Part shown: piece by piece, positions 41,266 to 49,477 of the stretch
Layout of the letters: each line of letters begins with the position of its first letter
How positions within the stretch are numbered: position 1 is the stretch's first letter
Assembly (NCBI GenBank): GCA_012719645.1
Contig: JAAXZX010000096.1
Location: 1-52,767, forward strand
Length of the DNA: 52,767 bases
Reading direction: 5' to 3'
Origin: Clostridiaceae bacterium
Lineage (GTDB): Bacteria > Bacillota > Clostridia > DSM-8532
Made by a program: the position numbers and the translations under genes
The notes under the pieces: generated by a model
Told to the model about the DNA's origin: nothing
Databases searched by the model: none
Seen by the model: the letters and a program-made list of their open reading frames with translations, nothing else

Positions 41266-42198
41266 GTGGGTGTACATAATCAAAGAAGGGTTTACGGAGA
41301 AACCCTTGTTGAACTGGGCAGGGAAAATAATAACATAGTCGTGCTTGAAGCCGACCTTGGCAAATCCACGATGTCCTGCCTGTTCCAGAACGAGTTCCCT
41401 GAAAGGTATTTTGAAATGAGCATCGCGGAAGCCAATATGGTTTCCTTTGCGGCGGGCCTTTCGCTGACCGGCAAGATCGCGTTTGTAAACACATTTGCAG
41501 TATTCGCCTCCGGCCGCCCCTTTGACCAGATACGTCAGGGTGTCTGCATTGGCAGGCTGAATGTCAAGATTATCGGATCCAGTGCAGGTTTGTCCGATTT
41601 TGGAGACGGAGCAACCCATCAGTCGGTTGAAGACATCGCCATCATGCGGGCTATCCCCAACATGACGGTCATAGCCCTCTGCGATGGCATAGAAACCGAA
41701 AAAGCGGTCCGGGCTATTGCGAAATACGACGGCCCTGTCTACATGAGGCTTAGCAGAAACGATCTTGAGGACATATTCCCCGAAGACCAGGAATTTGTTA
41801 TCGGTAAACCCGTTGTACTTAAAGATGGTACCGATATTGCCATTTTCGCCATGGGGACCATGGTGGGACCGGCCCTGAAAGCTGCCGCAGAACTGGAGAA
41901 GGAAGGAATATCAGCAAGGGTCATAAATGTCAGCACATTAAAGCCCATCGATGATAATGAAATCATAAATCTGGCCCGCGGAATGAAAGGCGTCATAACT
42001 GCCGAAGAACACAGCTATATTGGCGGTCTGGCCAGTGTGGTCACTTACGCGCTGAGAAACACCCCGGTACCATTTGAGGCAGTGGCTATCAATGACTGTT
42101 TCGGACAGTCGGCCGAGAGCCACCAGGAACTCCTGGACTATTTCGGGCTGAACAGCGAGGGTATAATCCGGAAGGCCAGGTTGATCCTTGGCGCCTGA
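41266..42198 (+). CDS. transketolase, C-terminal subunit
   Basis: 310 residues from a GTG at 41266 with GGAGGGGG upstream. It holds the pyrimidine-binding domain (NNIVVLEADLGKS, FEMSIAEANMVSFAAGLS, with the catalytic Glu in IAEAN) and the C-terminal transketolase domain (MGTMVGPALKAA ... ITAEEHSYIGGLAS). It works with the preceding subunit to transfer two-carbon ketol groups. A terminator follows. Confidence 0.94.
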   Translation: MGVHNQRRVYGETLVELGRENNNIVVLEADLGKSTMSCLFQNEFPERYFEMSIAEANMVSFAAGLSLTGKIAFVNTFAVFASGRPFDQIRQGVCIGRLNVKIIGSSAGLSDFGDGATHQSVEDIAIMRAIPNMTVIALCDGIETEKAVRAIAKYDGPVYMRLSRNDLEDIFPEDQEFVIGKPVVLKDGTDIAIFAMGTMVGPALKAAAELEKEGISARVINVSTLKPIDDNEIINLARGMKGVITAEEHSYIGGLASVVTYALRNTPVPFEAVAINDCFGQSAESHQELLDYFGLNSEGIIRKARLILGA

Positions 42199-42240
42199 TA
42201 AGGCAGGAAACAACAGGGGGCAATACAGGGGGATAAGACC

Positions 42241-42276
42241 GGGGACGGTTCATGCAATAACCGCCCCCTTATTCTT
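42241..42276 (+). terminator. terminator after the split transketolase genes
   Basis: Stem GGGGACGGTT (42241-42250) / AACCGCCCC (42259-42267) with one bulged A, then TTATTCTTTG. Confidence 0.75.
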
Positions 42277-42435
42277 TGTGTTTCGTTTTTTCCAACTCAG
42301 TGTAATACCCCATCCTTACCGTTGAAATGGCGTACAATGGCGGCATTTGGTTTCCGGGAATATGTCCAGGGATTGCAGGCAACAATAAAATCCGGGCCGG
42401 GATTGAGATAATAAGCAATCTTTTGGAGGAGACGG

Positions 42436-42864
42436 ATGGTCGGTATATTATTTGGACTTTTGGCCGGAGCCCTTATGAGCGTCCAGGGTGTATTCAACAC
42501 CCGGCTTATGGATTCGTCCAATATGTGGACAACAAACACCTGGGTACATTTTACCGCCTTTATTACCAGCATCGCGGTATGGTACTTCGCCGGCAGGGAG
42601 AACCTGTTTGCGGTATTCAGCGTTGACAACAAGCTATACCTGTTAGGCGGGGTTATCGGCGCGTTCATCACGTTCACTGTAATAAAAAGCATATCGAGCC
42701 TGGGGCCTGCATATGCGACAATGCTCATCCTGCTGGCGCAGCTTGTGGCTTCATGCCTTATCGAGTTTCTTGGCCTGTTCGGCACCGAGAAAACATGCTT
42801 TGAATGGAGCAAATTGATCGGCGCCGCGCTGATGGTCGCGGGGATTATAGTTTTCCAGAAATAA
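42436..42864 (+). CDS. small DMT-superfamily permease (DUF606/YdcZ-like)
   Basis: 142 residues with four or five membrane helices. Typical features are the N-terminal GILFGLLAGALMSVQGVFNTRL, a second helix pair, and the C-terminal IGAALMVAGIIVFQK. These half-size DMT proteins work as homo- or heterodimers. The substrate is unknown. It has its own ribosome site (GGAGGAGA) and a separate upstream region of about 160 bp. A hairpin follows its stop. Confidence 0.87.
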   Translation: MVGILFGLLAGALMSVQGVFNTRLMDSSNMWTTNTWVHFTAFITSIAVWYFAGRENLFAVFSVDNKLYLLGGVIGAFITFTVIKSISSLGPAYATMLILLAQLVASCLIEFLGLFGTEKTCFEWSKLIGAALMVAGIIVFQK

Positions 42865-42869
42865 ATAAA

Positions 42870-42898
42870 GCCGGGGCGTGGAAACCACGTTCCCCGGC
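42870..42898 (+). terminator. hairpin after the DMT permease gene
   Basis: GCCGGGGCGTGG-AAA-CCACG(T)TCCCCGGC: a strong 12-bp stem with a bulge. The tail (GTCTTGATAAT) is only moderately T-rich. The start TAAAGCCGGGG resembles the palindromic repeat family. Confidence 0.65.
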
Positions 42899-42919
42899 GT
42901 CTTGATAATACTGTAAGAA

Positions 42920-43033
42920 TCACCATTTTATTGTTACTTCAAAGCCTCGCGACATGATACCTTTCTCATCTACCAGCCCGCTTTCGCCATAAACAGGCTC
43001 ATATACAATCCTGGCAGTCTCACCGGGTTTCAT
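42920..43033 (-). pseudogene. short ORF or gene remnant behind the GGDEF-EAL gene
   Basis: 37 residues, from ATG 43033 overlapping the end of the GGDEF-EAL gene by 14 bp. The sequence is protein-like (GETARIVYEPVYGESGLVDEKG, then MSRGFEVTIKW). It reads like the last strand pair of a beta-domain. The ribosome site is poor. It may be the 3' remnant of a lost gene or a genuine small protein. I do not recognise it. Confidence 0.4.
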
Positions 43034-46000
43034 CCCGCGGGGCAACTTTGTATTCAAAGAGCTTCAGGACATCATTGGCTCTGACCGGACGGCTTATGTA
43101 ATAGCCCTGGACCTCATCGCAGCCATTCTGTTTCAGGAATTCAAACTGGTCTTTTTCTTCCACGCCTTCTGCGACGACTTTGAGCCCAAGAGTCTGCGAA
43201 AGGTGGATCATTCCTTTAACCAGCGTCTGTTCCTTTTCACTTCTGAACATGTTGCTTATAAAGCTTTTATCTATCTTGATCCGGTTTACAGGCATATGGT
43301 TCAGCCTGCTAAGCGAAGAGTATTCGGTACCGAAGTCATCTATGGATATTTCTATCCCCAGCTTCCTCAATTCCCCCAGTACATCCAGTATGTTGTCAGA
43401 TTCCTTCACCGCCACGCTCTCCGTAATCTCAAGATCGAGGTATTCGGGCTTCAGCCCTGTTTCTTTGAGTATGTTCTCTACTATCGAAACGAACCTTGAA
43501 TTGCGCAGTTGGAGTACGGATACATTGACGGATATGTGTATGGGAGGAAGCCCCATATCGAGCCAGGCCTTCGCCTGGCCGCAGGCAGTTCTCAGGACCC
43601 ATTCCCCTATCGGGTTTATCAATCCAGTCTGTTCGGCCAGCGGGATAAACACGCCCGGGCTTATAAGCCCGTGCTCAGGCTGGTTCCACCTCACCAGGGC
43701 CTCCATGCACAGGATCTCGCCGGTTCTGGCCGATACCATGGGCTGATAATGCAATACCAGTTCCTTATTGTCTATGGCCCGGTACAGTTTGTTGGAAAGC
43801 TCGTGCTTTATCATGACCTCTTCCTTCATTTCCTCGGTACACAGGCAGTATTGGCCTTTCCCCTTGGCTTTCGCCTCGTACATGGCGATATCCGCGTTCT
43901 TGATCAGGGTATCGGCATCAGTCCCGTCATATGGATACACGGCAACGCCAACACTTGCGGAAATGTAGATCTCCTGGTTGCGCAGCGTGAATGGCTTTTT
44001 GAAAATACCGACAATCTTGTTCGCTATCCTGTGGACATCGTTTGAATTCCCTATATGATGGGCCATGATCAGGAACTCGTCGCTGCCGAAGCGCGCCACA
44101 GTGTCAGATTTTCGCATCAATGAGTACAGTTTGCGGGCGACCTGGATAATGATCTCATCTCCGCCCTCGTAACCGATCATATCGTTGACATTCTTAAAGC
44201 GATCCAGATCCACCATCACTACAGCAATAATCTCGCTTTTCCTCTCCGCAAGCATAACAGCCTGCTTCAGGCGGTCCTTGAAAAGCGTGCGGTTGGGAAG
44301 CCCGGTCAGCATATCATAATACGCCATATAGTTGATCTGCTTCTCCTGCCGTATCCTCTCAATGGTGTCGGCTATTACATTCGCGATGATCATCAGGTTG
44401 TTTTTTTCTACGGTACCCCAGGACTTCTTCGCGGTAACCGACTGCAGCACCAGGTAGCCATAAGCATTGTCATTATTCTCGATGGGCAGCATCAGAAGCG
44501 ATTTGACATGCCCTCCAAGGATCCTGGCTATTTCACCGTACACATCCGAAGGCAGATCATCCACGTCATAAATATCCAGGATACTGTCCTTCGAATCCGA
44601 GAGCATGCGCTGCAGATGCGGATAATCCTTCAGGCTTATCTCCATGGGTCTTTCTGTATAACTCTGTCCGTTTGTACATAAATATGAGCATGTCAATATA
44701 TCCTTGCCGTTATTGAACAGGTAGATGAACGCGCCTTCCGCCTTAAGGAACTCGCTTATCCTGCACAGCGTTTCGTTCGCGACCTCATCGAAACCTTTCT
44801 CCCCTACGCTGATATACCGTGTGGTAATATCAGCGACCGTCTCCTGGAAACTGATCTGGTACGCGTTCTCAAGCAGCTTGACCCTGAAAACGTTCATAAC
44901 GAACAGCGAAATCCATATCGCGATTATGCTCAGTCCTATCCTGCCGATATGGTCCGCAACGTTAACTGTTACCGGTGAGTTCGGCTTCAGGAAAAAAACT
45001 GCCAGCTGCGTGAGTATAATCGACGTCGCTGCTGCAATCTGTATGATCCTGCTTACCATGGCCACGGAGATAATGAGGAAAATAAACCCGACAGCCCAGA
45101 CGGTGATGCTCGCATAGTTTATAAAACTCAGTGTGATGGCAGGTATCATGATAAAAAATACCGCCGCGAATATAAAGTCCTTTAATCTTGTGCTCCTGAC
45201 CAACCTTTCAACTATCACCAGGGCGACGCCGGATATTGTCAATAAACCGCTGAGCAGGAATATCGACCACAAATTCCTGTTTTCCGAGATGAAATACATT
45301 GTGGTTACATTTAAAACACTTCCTGCAATAAGGGAGCTTGCCATGTAATGTATTACCCTTGACCTGATCTGGGCGCCGAAAAGCAGCGAATCGGCCGAGC
45401 TTCTCCTGATGTAGAGGAAACCATACTTCTGCATGGCATAGGATACGGCCGCCACCGGGATAAGCATGATGATCGGGGCTATCTGCGGTATTCTGATGGA
45501 AAATACATTGTTTACAATGCTCTCGGAAAATACTCCCAGGATGAGCGTGACGATGAACGCCCTCATTATAATATCCGACTGTTTCTTGATATTTTTGCTG
45601 CTTTCGTTCTTTCCCCATCTCCATATAAGGTATATGCCGACTATGGTATAGGTTACATAATACAGGATGAAGAACCAATCCCAAAAGTTTTTTATGGAAA
45701 CATTGACCCAGCCCATAGGCGTATGTACCAGTTTATACTGCTCCGGATTGAACCATGGGAAATAGGTGAATACCAGGATGCATACCGCTGCCGGGAGGTA
45801 CAGCAGAACATATTTCCACCACCTGTTAAGCATGGAAGTAAAGCCGCACAGGGAGATCAGGAAACGGAGCAGGAGGGTGAAAAACACACCCCATCCTATA
45901 GCCGCAAATCTTCTCCAGAGAAGGCATGTCGATATATCAGGCGCCGATATGGCCATGGCAAAACCGAATGACCAGATAGCCAGGGAAATCGTAAGAGAAA

Positions 46001-46118
46001 AGAATAAACGGTTCGTTTTTGCCATGGGGTCAGTGTAGAACGTATATATTCCCAGAAATAAACTCACTGTGCAAATCGCACTGAAGCATATCGAGAATAG
46101 AAGCGGCACGCTTATCAT
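43020..46118 (-). CDS. multi-pass membrane GAF-GGDEF-EAL protein (c-di-GMP turnover)
   Basis: 1032 residues from ATG 46118, with GGGAGG 4 nt upstream. An ATG at 46139 has no ribosome site. Residues about 1-230 form a 7TM sensor of the histidine-kinase N-terminal type. Further helices continue to about 415. A GAF domain (about 430-590) follows. The GGDEF domain (about 605-765) has DMLTGLPNR and RFGSDEF, so the first signature Gly is kept and the second is Ser. The EAL domain (about 780-1025) retains CMEALVRW, NVSVLQL, EITES, DDFGTEYSS, KIDK, AEGVE and QGYY. Phosphodiesterase activity is likely. Cyclase activity is uncertain. Confidence 0.92.
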   Translation of the reverse strand: MISVPLLFSICFSAICTVSLFLGIYTFYTDPMAKTNRLFFSLTISLAIWSFGFAMAISAPDISTCLLWRRFAAIGWGVFFTLLLRFLISLCGFTSMLNRWWKYVLLYLPAAVCILVFTYFPWFNPEQYKLVHTPMGWVNVSIKNFWDWFFILYYVTYTIVGIYLIWRWGKNESSKNIKKQSDIIMRAFIVTLILGVFSESIVNNVFSIRIPQIAPIIMLIPVAAVSYAMQKYGFLYIRRSSADSLLFGAQIRSRVIHYMASSLIAGSVLNVTTMYFISENRNLWSIFLLSGLLTISGVALVIVERLVRSTRLKDFIFAAVFFIMIPAITLSFINYASITVWAVGFIFLIISVAMVSRIIQIAAATSIILTQLAVFFLKPNSPVTVNVADHIGRIGLSIIAIWISLFVMNVFRVKLLENAYQISFQETVADITTRYISVGEKGFDEVANETLCRISEFLKAEGAFIYLFNNGKDILTCSYLCTNGQSYTERPMEISLKDYPHLQRMLSDSKDSILDIYDVDDLPSDVYGEIARILGGHVKSLLMLPIENNDNAYGYLVLQSVTAKKSWGTVEKNNLMIIANVIADTIERIRQEKQINYMAYYDMLTGLPNRTLFKDRLKQAVMLAERKSEIIAVVMVDLDRFKNVNDMIGYEGGDEIIIQVARKLYSLMRKSDTVARFGSDEFLIMAHHIGNSNDVHRIANKIVGIFKKPFTLRNQEIYISASVGVAVYPYDGTDADTLIKNADIAMYEAKAKGKGQYCLCTEEMKEEVMIKHELSNKLYRAIDNKELVLHYQPMVSARTGEILCMEALVRWNQPEHGLISPGVFIPLAEQTGLINPIGEWVLRTACGQAKAWLDMGLPPIHISVNVSVLQLRNSRFVSIVENILKETGLKPEYLDLEITESVAVKESDNILDVLGELRKLGIEISIDDFGTEYSSLSRLNHMPVNRIKIDKSFISNMFRSEKEQTLVKGMIHLSQTLGLKVVAEGVEEKDQFEFLKQNGCDEVQGYYISRPVRANDVLKLFEYKVAPRDETR

Positions 46119-46282
46119 TGTTCCTCCCGAAATCTGCATTTTTCGCTTACAATATATATGTCGTCATTTTTCGGAATTTTGGAAACCATTCCGCTATTCC
46201 CTATATACCCAATATCTGGCGAGATAAAATCAACACGGTTATTATGCGGGCTGAAAATTTCCCGGCTGATGTAAAATTAAAC

Positions 46283-46311
46283 TGTAAGAAAACATTCTGC
46301 CATATCGTATT
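46283..46311 (+). promoter_or_regulatory. candidate ECF-type autoregulated promoter
   Basis: TGTAAG (46283-46288), 17 bp, CGTATT (46306-46311). The GTAA and CGTA words are typical of ECF promoters. It lies 34 bp before the sigma factor start. Confidence 0.5.
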
Positions 46312-46344
46312 GTTGGTGAAGCGCTTCGTAAGGAATGTACACAT

Positions 46345-46869
46345 ATGCGAAAGAGGGTGAAAACCATCAGGGCGCAGGAATTAACCCAGGATCTGCAGCA
46401 GTTCGGCAGCATGGTAATGGGCATAGCGATGAATTACCTTAAGAATGCCGCCGATGCGGAGAACATAACCCAGGAAGTCTTTCTAAAGCTGTTCCTGGCC
46501 AGAAAGAAGTTCAGGGGCAGCGAGCACAAGAAGGCATGGCTGATACGCGTAACCTCAAACCTTTGCAAGGATTTCCTCAGGTCAGCTTCCAGGCACAGCC
46601 ATGTACCACTCGATAAAGCCGCGGATATTCCCTGTTTTGACAAAGACATGGACGGGTTGTTTGATCTGATCCGGAAGCTGCCTCCGAAATACCGGGAGGT
46701 TGTTTACCTGCACTATTACGAAGGCTATACGGCAAAGAGCATTGCCCGGATGACCGGACTTTCCGAGAGCAACGTAAATGTCCGGCTTCACAGGGCTCGC
46801 AGGTTACTGAAAAAAGAGATCGAAAGGGATGGTGAATATGGCGGAAAGGTCTATGCGCAAAGAATATGA
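46345..46869 (+). CDS. ECF-type RNA polymerase sigma factor
   Basis: 174 residues. Region 2 (about residues 15-85) has MNYLKNAADAENITQEVFLKLF and KAWLIRVTSNLCKDFLRS. Region 4 (about 110-160) has LPPKYREVVYLHYYEGYTAKSIARMTGLSESNVNVRLHRAR. There is no region 3, as usual for ECF factors. Its end overlaps the start of a DUF4179 protein, the typical anti-sigma partner. A candidate ECF promoter precedes it. Confidence 0.94.
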   Translation: MRKRVKTIRAQELTQDLQQFGSMVMGIAMNYLKNAADAENITQEVFLKLFLARKKFRGSEHKKAWLIRVTSNLCKDFLRSASRHSHVPLDKAADIPCFDKDMDGLFDLIRKLPPKYREVVYLHYYEGYTAKSIARMTGLSESNVNVRLHRARRLLKKEIERDGEYGGKVYAQRI

Positions 46870-47980
46870 GCAGGCATATATGAGCGAAGAGCTTAAAACA
46901 CGGATAGTAAACACATGTGAAAGACTTGAATACATCACCGGGGAAGACATGGCAGGAAAGCATCAGCGGAAAATGCGTGTCGCCCTGGTTGCAATGGCGG
47001 CCGTAATGGTTATGACATTCAGCGTTTATGCTGCAAGCGAATGGTACTATGATATTTTCAGCCGCCTGTTCGGCGCCGGCGCCGATCTTGCGGCGGATAC
47101 CTACTCACACCCGGAAGTGGAGGTACTGACAAATACTTTTGAGGGCCTGGATATTCAGGTAAAAGGCATAGCCGCTACGAACAGCCAATTGTATGTTCTA
47201 ATTGATATTACTGCAACGGACGGAACAATATTCGATACATCCGAGGCAGGCAGAGGGCGTATAATGCGTACCGGGCAGGGAAACGAGGTTTATATCAGCA
47301 ATCCGCCCCGCTATTCAAACCATTTTTTCAGATTTGATACCGAGGACGATGCAAGGTTTGAATATAACAATATAGATGGCTGGAAAAGCTATTCCTCATC
47401 AGCCTCCGTACTGGATATCCCCGATGGAGATGAACGGGACAACCATATGAGCATTGCCTGGGTCGAAAAAACAACCCTCTTTGACTATCCCGGTTCTGTC
47501 GTTGTGCTTTCCATAAATGAGATTTCCAGGGATGATTCAATAATCAAGGAAGGTACATGGAAGGTGAAATTTACCGTACCGGATAACCAGTATAAGTCGG
47601 TTGAGATGGAAGTGAACAAAAAGACCGGCTTGCTGCGCAATGAAGTATTTGATTATTCATCACCCGATGAATATGTCTATGATGAGATTGAAATAAAAAA
47701 CGTAAGGCTTGATCCCCTCTGCATTGAATACACCTATGCAGCAGCGGACGAAAGCTTCTTGGCGACCCACACCTTCCACGAATGGATTGAAATGAAGGAC
47801 GGCAGCGTCGTCGGATATCCCGATGTCACCGAAGCGTCCCATCACGGGGACATGTTCATGAGAAGCGGGAAACAGGGCGGCAGCCAGGGAATGATTACAA
47901 AAACATTTGACAAACCTATAGATATAAATAATGTCAGGTCTATCCATATAGGAAGGGAACTGACCATATACGTGGATTGA
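46838..47980 (+). CDS. DUF4179 domain protein, probable anti-sigma factor
   Basis: 380 residues from ATG 46838 (MAERSMRKEYEQAYM), 9 nt after AAAGGG. An ATG three codons earlier abuts that site. A short cytosolic helix region (1-50) holds SEELKTRIVNTCERL and would bind the sigma factor. One membrane helix is at about 53-70 (VALVAMAAVMVMTFSVYA). A large extracytoplasmic domain (75-380), including the DUF4179 region near 75-170, follows. The overlap with the sigma gene supports regulation of ECF activity across the membrane. The signal is unknown. Confidence 0.88.
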   Translation: MAERSMRKEYEQAYMSEELKTRIVNTCERLEYITGEDMAGKHQRKMRVALVAMAAVMVMTFSVYAASEWYYDIFSRLFGAGADLAADTYSHPEVEVLTNTFEGLDIQVKGIAATNSQLYVLIDITATDGTIFDTSEAGRGRIMRTGQGNEVYISNPPRYSNHFFRFDTEDDARFEYNNIDGWKSYSSSASVLDIPDGDERDNHMSIAWVEKTTLFDYPGSVVVLSINEISRDDSIIKEGTWKVKFTVPDNQYKSVEMEVNKKTGLLRNEVFDYSSPDEYVYDEIEIKNVRLDPLCIEYTYAAADESFLATHTFHEWIEMKDGSVVGYPDVTEASHHGDMFMRSGKQGGSQGMITKTFDKPIDINNVRSIHIGRELTIYVD

Positions 47981-47994
47981 TCCCGAATCCCCAT

Positions 47995-48049
47995 GGCGGC
48001 GGCTGGTTTCTCCTGCTTACTTTGCTGTAACCGGCCGCCGCTTTATGCT
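47995..48049 (+). terminator. terminator after the ECF sigma/DUF4179 operon
   Basis: Stem GCGGCGGC-T-GGTT (47996-48008) / AACC-G-GCCGCCGC (48029-48041), then TTTATGCTTTT. Confidence 0.75.
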
Positions 48050-48094
48050 TTTCTCCGCCAACCCCTCACGCGCAATTTGCTGCTGATTGAACCG

Positions 48095-48125
48095 AAAGCG
48101 GCCTTCCAGTCAGAAAGCCGCTTTT
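48095..48125 (+). terminator. second terminator-like hairpin
   Basis: AAAGCGGC (48095-48102) / GCCGCTTT (48117-48124) with a 14-nt loop and a short T-tract. The rest of 47981-48278 shows only small palindromes. Confidence 0.5.
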
Positions 48126-48278
48126 AAATGAGAGTCTATGTTTTCCCGGAGAAACCGTGTCAATCGTTTGAGGATTACTTGCCTGTAAACAGGTATACAA
48201 CACCTGCGGCAGCATATCCGGGGGTTAATTCATCGTTCTCAGTATATGCCGGTATACCGGCAGGAAGCCATATATGGA

Positions 48279-49466
48279 TCACAGGTCCGGGAATATGGCT
48301 ATGCTCCTTTCCAGTATACCCTTCATGTATGCTATCAGGATGCCGTAGTTGGTTATGGGCACACCCTGGTCCACGGCGCATTGTATCCGGTATTTCATCT
48401 CCCTTTCGTTAAGCATGCAGCCCCCGCAATGAACGATAAGGTTATATACCGGCAGATCCTCGGGAAACTCGGTACCCGATGTGAACCTGAACTCAAGTTG
48501 CTTTTTGGTATACTCTTTTATCCAGCGCGGCAGCTTGACCGTGCCTATATCATCGCACTGCCTGTGATGGGTGCAGCCTTCCGATATAAGGACGGTATCG
48601 CCGTCCCGGAGCTTATCCAGCGTTCTTGCACCTTCCACTGCTGTTTTAAGGTTCCCCTTATACCTTGCAAAAAGGATGGAAAATGAGGTCAGGAAAACAT
48701 CATCCGGGGTTTCGGCCGCTACCTTTTCGAAAACCTGGCTGTCGGTAATGACCAGTCTTGGCTTTTTGCCCAGCTTCTCAAGGGTTTCCTTCAGTTCGGT
48801 CTCTTTGGCCGAAATGGCAACCGCGCCCGCATCAAGGATATCGCGGATGGTCTGCTGCTGTGGCAGTATCAGGCGCCCCTTCGGCGCGGCCTTGTCAATG
48901 GGGATAACGAGAACCACGAAATCCATTGGGCTGATCAGATCACCCACGATCCTCCGCTTGTCGTCTTCCGATGCCGATAACGCCGCGATTTTCTCCTTAA
49001 GCTCATTGATATTGTACCCGGTCCTGGCACTGACATATATTTCGTGTTCGTTTTCAGGCTGTCGGTGGTAAAGAAGGTCGGATTTGTTGCAGGCGATGAC
49101 ATACGGGATATTCTTTTTCTCAAACATAGCAATCAGTTCTTCATCTTCTGCGGTTTTGCCTGCGGTCGAATCTATGACCAGGACGGCTATATCGGTTTTG
49201 TTCAGCACCTGTTGGGTTTTCCTAACCCGCAGTTCCCCGAGCGCCCCTTCGTCGTCAATCCCCGCCGTGTCGATGATCACAACAGGACCGAGGGGCAGCA
49301 GTTCCATGGCCTTGTATACCGGATCGGTGGTTGTTCCCTTCACATCCGAGACTACGGCAAGGTCCTGCCCCGTTACGGCGTTTACCAGGCTGGACTTGCC
49401 CGAGTTCCTCTTCCCGAAAAAGCCTATATGTATACGGTTTGCCGATGGTGTTGCATTAAGTCCCAT
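48279..49466 (-). CDS. hydF: [FeFe]-hydrogenase maturation GTPase HydF
   Basis: 395 residues. The scaffold on which the 2Fe subcluster of the H-cluster is assembled before delivery to the hydrogenase. The N-terminal GTPase has G1 GKRNSGKSS near residue 18, G2 TTTDPVYK, G3 DTAGIDD and G4 NKSD. A dimerisation domain follows. The C-terminal cluster-binding domain holds EGCTHH near residue 297 and VHCGGC about 50 residues later, matching C-x-H-x(44-53)-H-C-x2-C. Last gene of the operon TM1266-like/hydE/hydG/hydF. No structural hydrogenase gene is in the window. Confidence 0.96.
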   Translation of the reverse strand: MGLNATPSANRIHIGFFGKRNSGKSSLVNAVTGQDLAVVSDVKGTTTDPVYKAMELLPLGPVVIIDTAGIDDEGALGELRVRKTQQVLNKTDIAVLVIDSTAGKTAEDEELIAMFEKKNIPYVIACNKSDLLYHRQPENEHEIYVSARTGYNINELKEKIAALSASEDDKRRIVGDLISPMDFVVLVIPIDKAAPKGRLILPQQQTIRDILDAGAVAISAKETELKETLEKLGKKPRLVITDSQVFEKVAAETPDDVFLTSFSILFARYKGNLKTAVEGARTLDKLRDGDTVLISEGCTHHRQCDDIGTVKLPRWIKEYTKKQLEFRFTSGTEFPEDLPVYNLIVHCGGCMLNEREMKYRIQCAVDQGVPITNYGILIAYMKGILERSIAIFPDL

Positions 49467-49477
49467 ACCGCTTCCTC

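Noticed and set aside
48248-48261. Perfect 14-bp palindrome GCCGGTATACCGGC just past hydF
   Set aside because: It lacks a T-tract and is too short to claim a terminator or operator from one copy.
48128-48412. Plus-strand frame of 94 codons overlapping the 3' end of hydF
   Set aside because: It is antisense to the well-conserved end of HydF and has no ribosome site.
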